Source: Verticillium longisporum (Eukaryota > Ascomycota > Sordariomycetes > Glomerellales > Plectosphaerellaceae). Taken from it: DNA of 64,000 nt. Under the pieces are notes generated by a model. The model had not been told where the DNA came from, did not search any database, and worked only from the letters and a program-made list of their open reading frames with translations. Each line of letters opens with the position of its first letter. Positions within the stretch are counted from its first letter, which is position 1. Positions 10,470 through 24,607 of the stretch are shown here, piece after piece. Made by a program: the position numbers and the translations under genes. The stretch is from contig JAETXT010000008.1 in assembly GCA_019188255.1 (NCBI GenBank), positions 2,790,001-2,854,000 on the forward strand, read 5' to 3'.

Positions 10470-11871
10470 TTACAGGTTGAACCTCTTGCGGTCCTTCTCC
10501 ATCTTGCCCTTCCACTCCCACTGCAGGGCATCCTCGCCCTCGCTGCCGGCGCGGCCGACACCCTTGTCGACTCTCCGCAGCTTGAGGGTAAAGCGAGGCC
10601 CGACTTCCTGGCACTTTTGTCAGACAAGGTCTTGCGGAGGCTGTTCCGAGGAATACTCACTTGCAGGCCAACCCTGATGCCCTCGACGCCCTCGAGGTCC
10701 TTGCCCTCGGCGGTCGTGATGTTCTTCTCGGTCGCGCGCTTGTCGCGGAAGACGTAGCGGTGGCGGCGCCAGAAGAGATAATCGCGCTGGTTGTGTACCG
10801 TCAGGACCTGGCGGCCGACAAACTCGGGCTGTGGTGGGAAACTAAGGGGGGTTGGCGCATTTTCACGTTAACAACTACTCTTCCGGGCAGATGACCGTGA
10901 CCAGCAGCAGGGCGCGGGGGGACTCACAGTGTCTGGAAGAGCTTGGCCGTCAGCATGCCGAGGGGGGTCTTGAAGTTGTTGAGCAGCAGTTCCGGGTAGT
11001 GGTTGGTGGGGTTGCCGTGGCCGGGCAGTTTCTTGCCCTCCATAAAGTTGGTGACGGAGAAGGTAAAGGTCGGGCCGGAGGGGAGGTGGACGACGGTCAG
11101 GCCGGTGAGGACCTTTTGGTCCTCGCGCAGCATGACGACGGCGGTGTACTCGCGATTGGCGGCGAAGCGGCTGATCTCGGGGAGAGAGTACTAGAGGCCG
11201 TAGTGGAGTTGGGTGCGGGGGAAGAAGTTGGAGTTGGGGAAGAGGGTGCAGAAGACGTCGGCCTCGTGGTGGAGGGTCGAGTTGAGGGATGTCGTGATGA
11301 GGATCTTGGGAGGCGGCGGTGGGATGTCTGTGAAGAGGGTCGGGAACTTTGTCGACAGCGAGGAGGGGGTGAGGTCGAGGTTTGTGCTGGTGGTCGAGGG
11401 TGCCATGCTGTCGTCGCGTTTCGCGCGCTTCTTCTTCTCCTTCTTCTCCTCGAGCTTGGCCTGCCGTTCCTCGTCGTCCTCGTCACCCGAGTCAAGCATG
11501 CTGTCGTTGTCGTCCTCTTCGTCGTCTTCCTCCTCATCGACCTCCATGGCTTCATTGGCAGCCCGCTCCTCCTCCTCGAGCCTCCGCCTCTTGAGCTTCT
11601 CGACGTCGACAATGGCGCCCAGGCTGTCGTCGTCGACATCGTCCCACACTCGCTTCGTCTCGAGGGTCTGGGGCTTGTTCTTGGCGAGTCGGGCTTCGCG
11701 AAGCTCAGGGTTCTTGGCCTCCTCTTTCCTGCGGCGGTGTCGCTCCTCGTGTCGCTGCTTGTCCTTGACCTTCTTGTCTTCGATGAACATCTGCTTGCGC
11801 CTCATCTTGTTGCTCGTCTTCATGGACAGCGAGGCCCCGGAGGACCGGTTGCCGGCTTTCTGTGAACCCAT
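10470..11871 (-). CDS. RPF1: Ribosome production factor 1 (Brix-domain, 60S biogenesis) with an in-frame TAG
   Basis: Three exons (11871-10928, 10841-10661, 10607-10470) give 420 codons. The N-terminal half is charged (Lys/Arg-rich, then acidic [15 protein letters not shown]), and the Brix domain follows from about residue 190. Family landmarks are [73 protein letters not shown] and [15 protein letters not shown] text near the end (here [15 protein letters not shown]). RPF1 binds pre-60S particles in the nucleolus and is needed for 27S pre-rRNA processing. Codon 227 (bases 11191-11193) is TAG, with the same frame continuing on both sides (HYGL-stop-YSLPEI). Orthologs I recall have Lys at this point, so AAG to TAG is the simplest change. 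The start at 11871 (MGSQKAGN) is preferred over an in-frame ATG at 12018. The gene is divergent from GRS1. Confidence 0.9.
11191..11193 (-). other. In-frame TAG codon inside RPF1
   Basis: The coding strand reads CTC TAG TAC between two well-conserved parts of the Brix domain. No intron boundary or indel can remove it, because upstream and downstream segments are in the same frame. It could be a base-call error, a true nonsense mutation, a read-through site, or an A-to-I editing site (UAG to UGG). Confidence 0.85.
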
Positions 11872-12636
11872 TGTGTCGGATTGCCTGCCGTCTGTCGAGG
11901 GTGCGGTGGCCGTCTGAACGTGATTCGTACACGCAGCGAAGTCTTTCTTCAGGCCCTTGAAGAAAATAGTAGGCTGGGCCAGAGAAATTTTAGCGGGGCT
12001 CTCCAACATGCTTCGCATTAGCGGGGAGGGCCCTTTCAGACCTGACTAGGATGCCAGTGACGGGGGAAAATCAATGTTCATGTCAGATTCCGAGGAATTG
12101 CCGACATGGCATCGCGGGGCCTGCAGCAAAAAGCCCAGGCCAAGCAAGGGAACAGCAATTTTCGTTACGGGTAGTGATGCTCCACGTCAGATCAGGGTAA
12201 GGTATACGCGCAAACACAAAACAAAGAGTCACACGCCTGCAGCAGCCGTCCCGTCCAAACCCCCCGATTGAAGCTACCGACCCCCTCTATCGTTCATTGC
12301 CCTGTAGCCAGCAACGGCCAGCGAGCAGCAGCCAGCGAGCAGCAGCTAGCGACCAGCAGCCAGATGCCTCACTGCTCCAAGAGTGGCCAGGGCCGATGAC
12401 TCACCCACAGCCTGCTGCCCCCCCATTCGTCTAGTTCTAATGAAGCTCCTTCGCCTTCTCACCACCCCACCACGCACCACTTCAATTCGTTCCGCTCCTA
12501 GCTTCTGCGAAGTTCGGCAGGCCACTTTTTCTACCCCTCCCCCTCTTCGTGCTCGCGGCGTCTCTTTTCGTCCACAGCCCACCATCCCCGAACACAGGTT
12601 CTGGTCTCCCGCAAGAACCAGAAAGATCGCAACAAG
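11872..12636. promoter_or_regulatory. Shared divergent promoter region of RPF1 and GRS1
   Basis: 765 bp separate the two start codons. A CAGC-rich tandem stretch lies at 12307-12363, and pyrimidine-rich tracts lie between 12440 and 12600. From 12440 an ATG opens a frame with a strong mitochondrial-presequence character (MKLLRLLTTPPRTT...), one frame away from the GRS1 start. See the GRS1 entry. Confidence 0.55.
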
Positions 12637-14681
12637 ATGTCTTCGACCGCCACCACCCTCAAGGGCCAGCCCCTCGACCGCCCCGTGCTCGATGCCCTGC
12701 TGCGTCGCCGCATGTTCTTCACCCCCTCCTTCGAGATCTACGGCGGCGTCGGTGGCCTCTTCGACTACGGCCCTCCCGGCTGCGCCCTGCAGGCCAACAT
12801 AATCGATGTGTGGAGGAAACACTTTATCCTCGAGGAGGACATGCTGGAGGTCGACTGCACCGTCCTGACCCCGCACGACGTCCTCAAGACGAGTGGCCAC
12901 GTCGACAAGTTTGCCGACTGGATGTGCAAGGACCCCAAGAACGGCGACATTCTCCGCGCCGACCACTTTGTCGAGGACGTCCTCGAGGCACGCCTCAAGG
13001 GTGACAAGGAGGCCCGCGGCCAAAGGTCGAGGAGGTCGACGACCCCACCAAGAAGAAGAAGCGCAAGCAGAAGACGGAGGCCATCAAGCTGGAGGATGCC
13101 GTCGTCCAGGAGTACGAGGAGGTTCTGGCCAAGATTGACAACTACAACGGCGAGGAGCTCGGCGAGCTCATTAAGAAGTTCGACCTCCGCAACCCCCTCA
13201 CCGGTGTCCAGCCCTCGCCCCCGTCTCCTTCAACCTCATGTTCCAGACCGCCATCGGCCCCAGCAGCAACCTCCCCGGCTACCTGCGTCCCGAGACGGCC
13301 CAGGGCCAGTTCCTGAACTTCGCCAAGCTCCTCGAGTTCAACCAGCAGCAGATGCCCTTTGCCTCGGCGTCCATCGGCAAGTCCTACAGGAACGAGATCT
13401 CGCCCCGTGCTGGTCTCCTGCGTGTGCGCGAGTTCCTCATGGCCGAGATTGAGCACTTTGTCGACCCCGAGGGCGGCAAGAAGCACCCCAAGTTTTCCGA
13501 GGTCGAGAACGTGGAGCTCGCCCTCCTCGCGCGCGACGTCCAGCTCGCCGGCAAGACCGATATCAAACACGCCACCATTGGCGAGGCTGTCAGGACTGGC
13601 ATGGTCGACAATGAGACTCTCGGCTACTTCATCGCCCGTATCGCTCTCTTCCTGAAGAAGATTGGTGTGGATATGTCCAAGGTTCGCTTCAGGCAGCACA
13701 TGCAGAACGAGATGGCGCACTACGCCACCGACTGCTGGGATGCCGAGCTCCTCACCTCGTCTGGCTGGATCGAGTGCGTTGGCTGTGCCGACAGGAGCGC
13801 CTACGACTTGACCGTCCACGCCAAGAAGACCGGTGCCCCTCTCATTGTCAGGGATCGTCTGGATGAGCCCATCGTCCGTGAGCTCTGGGAGGTCGAGGTC
13901 GACAAGAAGAAGTTTGGCCCCAAGTTCAAGAAGGACGGCAAGACTGTGGAGGCTGCCCTCGAGGCCACCTCGCAGGAGCAGCGTGAGGCTCTCGCCAAGC
14001 AGCTGTCTGAGAAGGGCAGCCTCGAGCTCGAGGTTGCCGGCGTCGCGGACGGCAAGGTTGAGATCAGCAAGGATCTCGTGACGATTGAGTTCCGCAAGAA
14101 GGTCGAGAACACGAGGGAGTACACCCCCAACGTCATCGAGCCCTCTTTCGGTATCGGCCGTATCCTCTACTCGCTCATTGAGCACTCCTACTGGACCCGT
14201 GGCAGCGATGGCGGCGACGAGGCCCGCAGCGTAAGTGAAAAATCGTCACTTGATTTGACACGAACATGTTTTCTAACCAGTCTCTAGGTCTTGTCCTTCC
14301 CCCGACGGTCGCGCCTACCAAGGTCCTCATCGTCCCTCTATCGGCCAACAAGGCTTTCAAGCCCTTTATTCAGAAGATTTCGCAGAAGCTCCGCAAGGTC
14401 GGTGTCTCCAGCCGCATCGACGATTCGTCGGCGACCATTGGCAAGCGCTACAGCCGCAACGACGAGCTCGGCACCCCCTCGGCATCACGATCGATTTCCA
14501 GTCTGTGCAGGACTCGACCTACACCCTGCGTGACCGCGACTCGACCAAGCAGGTGCGCGCTGACGAGGATGCCATTGTGGCAGCCGTGCTGAGCATCGTC
14601 GAGGGTTCGAAGGAGTGGAAGGACATTGAGGCCGAGCTGCCGGCGTTTGAGGGCCAGGAGGTTGACGTTGCTGTCCGCTAA
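12637..14681 (+). CDS. GRS1: Glycyl-tRNA synthetase (class II), disrupted by four homopolymer indels
   Basis: The enzyme charges tRNA-Gly. Recognisable text runs the whole length: LLRRRMFFTPSFEIYGGVGG, FDYGPPGCALQANI, HVDKFADWMCKD, motif 2 region YRNEISPRAGLLRVREFLMAE, ECVGCADRSAYDL, motif 3 VIEPSFGIGRILYSLIEH and the anticodon-binding domain APTKVLIVPLS. One intron fits best at 14231-14287. To read through, one base must be restored in each of four runs: AAA near 13022, CCCCC at 13218-13222, CCCCC at 14299-14303 and CCCCC at 14474-14478. With these the CDS is exactly 664 codons. All four are single-base losses in homopolymers of an essential single-copy gene, so sequencing error is more likely than pseudogenisation. 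An upstream ATG at 12440 begins a mitochondrial-type presequence that would join after one further one-base correction, fitting the dual cytosolic/mitochondrial role known for GRS1. Confidence 0.92.
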
Positions 14682-15537
14682 AGATACCTAACCCACTTGA
14701 GACGGTGGGGGTGCTGATTTGATTTTCTTCTTCTGTCGGGAGCCCCGTGGGGTGTGTCGGAATGGCTGACTATGGAAATGGAAATGGAAATGGGAAACGG
14801 GGAAACGGGGAAATGGTAGGACCAGGCTCTGTGTGCAGCGAGGAGGGCGTGCTGGCATGAAGCGGCTCTCTACTCTGCATTAGATGTTGCGTATCGAAAA
14901 AGTGTCATAGACGCATGGCAGTTGATTCCGGCATGATGGACGTCTTGTTCAGGCAGAGTGCGTGATGTGCCATGCTCGTTATGTTCACGTGGGCCCGCGT
15001 TCATGCACATGTCACAAGCTGCCTCACTCCCACCTGAGTTGATAACCCGCCCAAGGCACGGCTCGTCATCCCGGCGCGATCTCGAAAACCGCTGATGCTC
15101 GTCAACCAGCGGGCTGGAGCGCATCGTCATAAAGTCACTCTGGTCGCTCTCCCTCCCTCTCTCTCTTACACAAACGCACGAACACATGCACGGTAGCGAT
15201 CGTAGCAGTCGGCTAGCACCGCCCGGGCGCGGTCCGAAGCAGGGATGGGGGCGGCAGGCAGGCAAGCCGGCGCGCGGGGCGATTTGTAACAAGCTCCGGG
15301 CATTCAGAAACGGGGGGGGCTCATATGGCTGGGGATGGGAGGGCCAAGAGCTTGCTGCGGGTCGTCATGGGCTGATGATGACGGAAGCGAAGAGAGAGAA
15401 AGGGAAGAGGAGAGAGGGAAGAGGAACAGGGGGAGGCAGGGATCGTGGAAGGAAACGAAATCTGACGTGCGTCCAACTGTGAAACGCAAGGAGCGGTGGC
15501 TTGGGATGTTGAGGAGGGCATGGCTTCTGCGCGCGCG

Positions 15538-15569
<32 letters not shown>

Positions 15570-18500
15570 TTGTGGTCAGACGTTTGGTTGGCGGGGTGTG
15601 GCTGGGGAGACGGTATTTTCGTCGATGCTTTCTTTGGTGGTTTTGCGGTTTGGCTTGGAATCAGCATGCACACAGATTTGGTAGAGCATCGCGAGCATTG
15701 GCCCAGGAACACCATGCAGGCGACTTTCTAGAAGCAGTCTGAGGATGATCTGCCTCTGCTCTGCTAGCTTGGGACGTTGCCGTCGCCACGCTTAGTGCCT
15801 TTCTGCAGACCTTCTACATGTACAAGAGCCATCGTTGCGAAGAGAAGCTTTGCCGAGCAGATGCTCCGTCGGCTGTCAGAGACGACGCCGCCACACGCGA
15901 CTGCCACCCAACACGAAACCCAATCAAATGGACAGCGCCTAGTTCAGCAGGGGTGAAACATGCTAGAGGGAAGCGGACGAGTGGCTCGGCGTGTCTGGCG
16001 GCGGGTGGGAGATGGAGGGGAAGGGAACGGGGAACGGGGGCACGGCGCGAGGCCAAGCTGAGATGCGACGCTGCGGCCCCTTTGCCTTTTTAGTGGTTTG
16101 TCTTTTGCCTTTCACCATAGAAGGGTGTAGCGGGCAGGTGCTGAGTGGCCTTGAGGCGGGCATCAGGTGTCAGGGACAGTGTCTGGATCTCCGGCGTCGA
16201 GACGAACGCCTCCCCCCCCTTGAGAAATCTGTGCTGTCAAAATCGATTTGAGGCTGACGAGAAAGCAGAATGGCACCCCGATCCGTCTCAATGGGACAGA
16301 GTCTATCCTTGGAACCCCCATTGCTTAAGCTGTTTTGGTTGCTCGCAGCCGTTGATGTCTGATCGCCTCGATTCCCCCCCTCACCCTTCAGCTTTCACCC
16401 CTCATCTTTCCCCTGGAGGCTGGACCGTCCCGAGCCAGCATGACTCTTGTCGCAGGTGTCGATTTGCTCATGGCATAGGCTTGGGCCGTGGGCTTGGAAG
16501 TGTTTCTGGCCTTTTTTGACTGGATCGACAGGCGATCAACTGCATACTGCTAGCCGGTGTCATAGGCGAGACAGACAACTGGCGGCAGGAAGTCTCATTG
16601 TGGCCGCAATTTGTGCAATCATGTCCTCACTTGCGTCTCGCCTGGCATGGGCCTGGGCATGCTGCCAGTCTTCCGAGTCAACAGGCGCTGAGCAGTCAGC
16701 AGCCAGCAGCCACCGCCGGCCATCGTTGGCCTCTCACAGTTGGCCTCTCACAACTGAAGAACACAATTGTTTCCCGCTTTCACGGTTCAGGAGACAGTGC
16801 CCGCCCGGCGTTGTCTCGTGGGGAGCCGGCATCGACCCTGTTTCTGCCCAAAACCTGGTGCAGGATGATTCAGGGGGGCAGTTTTGAGATGCAGGTAGCT
16901 GGATAGTGCAAGCAGAGATGAATACACCGTATAAGCCGTTCTGAATGGCCTCAAAGTGGCCCGGAAGAAAGCACGAGCGCTATCAACCACACTGTACCAC
17001 TACAAACATGCCCCGGAGAACGCCACAGGACCGCTAAAACGACCAGGGCCCCGACCACACCACCACCCTGCGATGGCCGGACACATCTTTCCCCTCCAAC
17101 GTCCTTCCATTTCAGCACGCGAGTGGATCTCGACCATCGCCCAACTGGTGTAAGCTGTTACACCAAACAGTTGCGACAGAACTGGCGGCGGCTTCTCTGT
17201 CATTTGGACCTTTCTCCCCCTCCAGAAACACGTCTCTACTCCTCATCCTCTTCGTCACTCTCGCCCTTTTTTCCAGTCTCTTACTGCCACGTCGTGCTGT
17301 GAGGAGGCTCGAAATCGCGGGGGTCTGCGACAAACGACTACCAAACGGAAACCCACTAGAATCACCGGCAGCGCCAGCGCCAGCGCCAGCGCCTGCACCA
17401 GGACCAGCACCAGCGATCGCCGCCAGAACCTGGCAGACAGGCCCACGAGAAGCGAGATCGTCCGCCGTACGCTCTATCTATCCCTTGACAGCTTGCCCGG
17501 CCATTCTCAACCCTCTTGCAGAGTCGTACAGCGGTTTTACGTCTCCGAATCGTACTACCCACCAACACAACAGGGCCAGCATCAGTTTGCCTTCGCGTTC
17601 GACATTCACGAGGACCCCGACCCTAGGGCCATCGACCACAGAGCCGACCCTTTTGACTTCCGCCCCGAACCAACGCTGTGCACGATCATAATAATAATCG
17701 AGGCAATCGAGGCAGACTTGCCTTGTCTCCAGCGCATGCTGCTTTGCCTCGACGCCCACAAAAGCCTCCGCTGCCTCCCCACCTGTACTCTTCGTCGTCG
17801 AGGGAAGACGAGAGTAGAGAAAACGCGAGGAGGGACGATAATCCCCCCAGCAGCACAAAGAACCCGAAGCGATCGGACGGCCGATGTATCCCGGCATGGC
17901 TACACAAAGAAGGTACGAGAGACACCCACTGTCAAATCAACGGACTGCAACCCCTATGCACTTTGCAATCCATCTACCCGATATTGCCTCCTTTGCCTTT
18001 GCCTTTGCCTCTGCCCTGTGCCCCCTCATCTTGCTCGACTCGCTATAAGCTGCCTCGCCAGGGCCCTCAGTAGGTCCCTAGCGGGCCTGCTGAAGAGGCC
18101 AGGGACCTACCTACCTAGGTACTGAAGAACAACGGCCCTAGCACGGCACATGAGAGTTAAGGCTGGTTGACGAGTGGGGTTCATTTCGATTCGCACCCCT
18201 ACAGTGGAAGCCGCGCTCGACCCCTTCTTTCCCTCCCACGCCCGCTACCAATCCCACTCCTTCTTGCCTGCCTCGCCCACTGGGTACCGGTGCTGCCCTG
18301 GGCTGCCCGCTGCCCGCTGCCCGATCTCCAACCGACCACGGCCAATTCACCTGACTGCCTGACCTCCTGAGTGCTCTTCCCATCATCACCTCCCTCTCTT
18401 GTCTGCCGCCGCACTGCTGCCATCTTCCCCCCTCCCCCTTCACCGAGTCTGCTGCAGATTCATTCGTCGAGGCGGTCGCAGGCTTGCAGCTAGCCACAAC

Positions 18501-18628
18501 TCGATTCATTGCCCGACTTGTCTCTTAAACCTCCCACCCCCCTACCTGTCATTCTCTACCGCCTGAGCCGAAATCCCCCACCCGCCCACCGCCCCTTTGC
18601 CTCGCCTGCGCGCATATGCCGACCGACC
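14682..18628. other. Long intergenic region between GRS1 and CLA4
   Basis: About 3.9 kb without a supported gene. A GGAAAT-type tandem stretch at 14773-14814 follows GRS1. A (TC)n run at 15539-15562 passes into (AC)n. A GCCAGC-type hexamer repeat lies at about 17371-17394, and a TTTGCC/TTGCCT hexamer run at about 17993-18013. ACCTACCTACCTAGGTAC lies at 18105-18122, about 510 bp before the CLA4 start. The last few hundred bases are strongly pyrimidine-rich, as in fungal promoters and 5' leaders. Open frames here are Ser/Pro/Arg-rich with no family motif. Confidence 0.55.
15539..15570. repeat. (TC)n/(AC)n microsatellite
   Basis: Roughly twelve TC units pass directly into several AC units. A simple sequence repeat with no coding context. 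Confidence 0.9.
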
Positions 18629-21322
<2,694 letters not shown>

Positions 21323-21528
21323 GTCGGCGGCCGACGGCGGACGGGCACAGAGCGGAGAAGACGATGATGGTCATGGCCGTGACCGTTATGTTGATGGGGG
21401 GGCCCTGAATTGGTTTGGATTACTGCGGGATTGCGTGACGAAATAACTTATTAAATGACCAAGTCGGGCGTTTCGTGGATCTACGGAGGTGGATGAAGGG
21501 GGGAGAAGACGCTCCATGACAGGAGGAG

Positions 21529-21559
<31 letters not shown>

Positions 21560-22751
21560 AGGGCAAGAAGCGCTGAGAAGCAGAGGAAGGGGTTTTCGCC
21601 CACGTTACGGCGATGGGTAATCGGTAGAAACGGCAAGGCGCCAAGCCCGAACACGGCGCGTGGTTTTATGCCGAACAGCGACGGGGGCAATGGACAGGAC
21701 GGACGACGACCGTGGTTGCGGCTGTGGTGACGATTACGGTCACGGTTGTGGTCGCGGTCTCGGTCTGTGGCCTGCGCGGACGAGTGTGCATAGGGACCGG
21801 TCTCTCGACAGAGGAGGCACTGCGGCAAGCGAGCGACTGGCCTTGGGCAAGGGACCGAGTTCATAGGAGTGCTCAATGAAGCGGAATGATCATGGCATGG
21901 AATTACGAGGTCGGCATGATGCTCGGCGACACTCTGGCCCGTGTAGTGTGATGGAAAGGATAAGAAGGGCAGGAAGGCAGATGATGCTGTGGAATCAGCC
22001 CTGTGGTCCCTGATCCTGCCGTGTCTGCCGGGGGGGGTTCGCGCGCCGTGATTAGTTGGATCGTCAGAAGACGGGACTATGATGCACGTAGCGTGGAGCA
22101 CGACAGGATGTGACGCGTAGGCTCCATGTTGGGCCTCCTACAAGACGGACGACGAAGACACCGACCACGACGACGAGGCCGACGACGAGGCCGACGACGA
22201 GGCCGACGACGAGGCCGACGACGAGGCCGACGACGAGGCCGACGACTGTGAAGGGCTGGTGCGGGGCCCAGGCTGGAGGAAGCCGAGCGATTGGTGTGGT
22301 TGTGGTTCGGGAAGAACGCGAGGTCTCCAGCGCACGCGGCCAGCCACCAGCCACACGAGCTGAAATACGAGGTGTCCCCTCGTAAAACCCGGGTGCCCCA
22401 GCACTTGTGCCTACCTACCTTGCTACCTGTGTCGCGCCTGCTTGTCGATGGCGAGGCTGTTGCACTGCTCTCGCTCGTCTCGTCTCGTTTTCCTTTTACT
22501 GCATCGAACTCGAACCCATCTCGTCAAAGGCAAAAACCTTGATTCGTCGAATGGTGGTTTCCTCCCCACGGCTTTTCCTCGCGCCGGATCAGGGCTTCTT
22601 CTGCGTTTTTACGCCTTGATTCTCGTTGCTGTAGCTGGGTCTGGACTCTCTCACTTGGGGGGGGGGGCAGCCAAAGCAACATTGAGGGTGTCACCCACCA
22701 ACACCACAAGCAGCACAACCACAGCCCAAGGGGTTTTTCCTTGAGGGACAA
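21323..22751. other. Intergenic region with simple repeats, upstream of the Zn2Cys6 gene
   Basis: No supported gene. It contains a (GA)n run at 21533-21559 and a 12-bp minisatellite at 22169-22240. A TACCTACC motif lies at about 22410-22430, some 320-340 bp upstream of the next ATG. A G-run of nine lies at about 22660. Confidence 0.6.
22169..22240. repeat. 12-bp minisatellite, six copies
   Basis: Six exact tandem copies of GACGACGAGGCC followed by a half copy. One forward frame would read Asp-Asp-Glu-Ala repeats, but no start codon or flanking conserved coding sequence supports a gene. Confidence 0.9.
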
Positions 22752-24455
22752 ATGTCGCCCAGTCCGTCCGCCGGCTCGGCAACGCCCATCACGCCGGGCA
22801 CGCCGGCCGCTTCGCGCGGGAGCTCGAGGCTGGGCGCGACGGGGGCCGAGACGGGACCTGCTGGTGCCGACAGGGACATGGAGCTGGATCTGGACCTGGA
22901 TCTGGATCTGGAGACGGGCGGCAGCGGCTCAGCGGCGGCTGCGGGCAGCGGTGGTGGTGCTGGTGCTGGTGCTGGTGGTGGCTCCACGGGCAGAGGCGCG
23001 GGCACGCCGGCTTCGGGGACGGTGCTGTCGAGGCGGTCGCATCCCAAGTCGAGGACGGGATGTCGGACCTGCAAGAAGAGGAAGATCAAGGTGTGTGCTC
23101 TCTTTTTTTCCCTTTTTCTTCTTCTTTCGGTTGTTCCTTGCTTGGCTTGGCTTGGCTTGGCTGCAGCGGGTTGTCGTGGATGGAACGGTAGGGGCGATGC
23201 CTTTCGGGAGACTCGGGTTTCTCGGGTTGAGGGCATCGTGGGATGGTGACCTCACTTTGACTTGGGACCTCATAGCTTTTCTTTCCTTTCTTTCTTTTCT
23301 TTCATCTTGTTCTCACCCCTCTTCGACCCTCTTCGAGTCTGGAAACTAACAAAAAAGTGCGACGAACACAAACCGTCCTGCCGCAACTGCATCAAACATG
23401 CCGTGGCCTGCGACTTTCTCCAGACCCATGCAACGTCCACGTCGGCGCCGCGTTCGCCCTCGTCGTTTGACTTTGCCGGCAACCCTGGAAACGGCCTGTC
23501 GACCTTCACAGACCTCAACATGGTCGACCTCGAGCTCATCCACAACTTTACGACCTTCACCTATGCCACGCTCGGCTCCGATCCCCAGGTGCGCCAGATG
23601 ATGAAGACGACGGTCATCCGCATGGCCCTCGAATGCGAATACATCATGCACACCGTCCTCGCCGTCTCGGCGCTCCATCTCTCCCACTACCGCCACGCGC
23701 GCGCCGACTTTTACGTCACCAAGGCCATGCAGCACCACCAGGTCGGCGCCCGCGTCGCCATTGCCCTCATGGGCGGCGACCTCCACAAGGAGGACTGCGA
23801 ACACCTCCATCTCTTCTGCCTCCTGACCCTCTTCTACGCCCTCGGCTCCCCGCGCAAGTCCTCCGACGACTCCCTCCTCATGGGCCAGAGCGCCTTCCCC
23901 AACTGGATCTTCCTGCTGCGCAGCCACGAGCCCATCATTGAGCGCCTCGACCCCCACAACTACACGGGGCCCCTGAGCCCCGTCTTCGCCCTCGGCCGCG
24001 AGCGCTGGCACGTCCTCAACAGGTGGGAGCAGCAGCTCCCCGGCCCGCCGCTGCTCGGCGAGCTAAGCGCCCTCGTCGCCAAGGCCGTCACCGACCCGGA
24101 CCTTCTCAACACGTACAGCTTTGCCATTGAGCACCTGCGCCGCGTGCTGACGCTGCTCGTGGCCAACGGCGACGGCGCCCTGGGGCCCGCCGTCCGCCTC
24201 GAGGGCTGGGACGTCATCATGTGGAAGTGGCAGGTTGCCAAGGATTTCCTGCCGCTGCTGCAGGGGCCCGACCCGGCGCAGGAGGCCGTCGCCATCTTTG
24301 CCCACTTTCTCATCCTCATCAAGAAGGTCGAGGACCAGTGGTGGCTCGAGGGCTGGTCGACCCACCTCATGGCCAAGGTGTGGGAGAAGCTGGATCAGGA
24401 GCACAGGCTGTGGGTGCAGTGGCCGATTGAGGAGCTGGGCTGGGTGCCGCCTTAG
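22752..24455 (+). CDS. Zn2Cys6 transcription factor (UPC2-like sterol-regulator type)
   Basis: Two exons (22752-23090 and 23358-24455) encode 478 residues. The 267-nt intron splits the zinc cluster after IKIK-type sequence and ends with a clear CTAAC branch site. The binuclear cluster CRTCKKRKIKCDEHKPSCRNCIKHAVAC spans about residues 106-133. The N-terminus is low-complexity (LDLDLDLD, then Gly/Ala). The C-terminal region (NMVDLELIHNFTTFTYATL..., HTVLAVSALHLSHYR) is the fungal_trans_2-like domain seen in many UPC2/ECM22-type and related proteins. It should be a nuclear DNA-binding regulator, but targets cannot be inferred. It converges with the oxygenase gene, the two stop codons being about 150 bp apart. 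Confidence 0.9.
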
Positions 24456-24607
24456 TTGATGTGTTGCCTTCTTGTGGTGCGGGCACAAGATGTCGTGGCA
24501 CGGAAAGTTCGCAGATGTACGAACCGGGCACAAGATGAACGTTCACAAATGTATGAACCGGGCTGTAGCTTGCCTTTTGCTGGATCAAAAACAGCAGACA
24601 CACCTGC

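Noticed and set aside
10852..11865. 337-codon plus-strand frame across RPF1
   Set aside because: Antisense shadow of the RPF1 coding sequence, with Leu/Val/Ser runs that mirror its acidic and basic tracts.
13142..14185. 347-codon minus-strand frame across GRS1
   Set aside because: Antisense shadow of a strongly conserved synthetase gene.
22110..22385. Thr/Arg/Pro repeat frame over the 12-bp minisatellite
   Set aside because: The frame is a product of the repeat, with no conserved flanks. Other frames through it are equally open.
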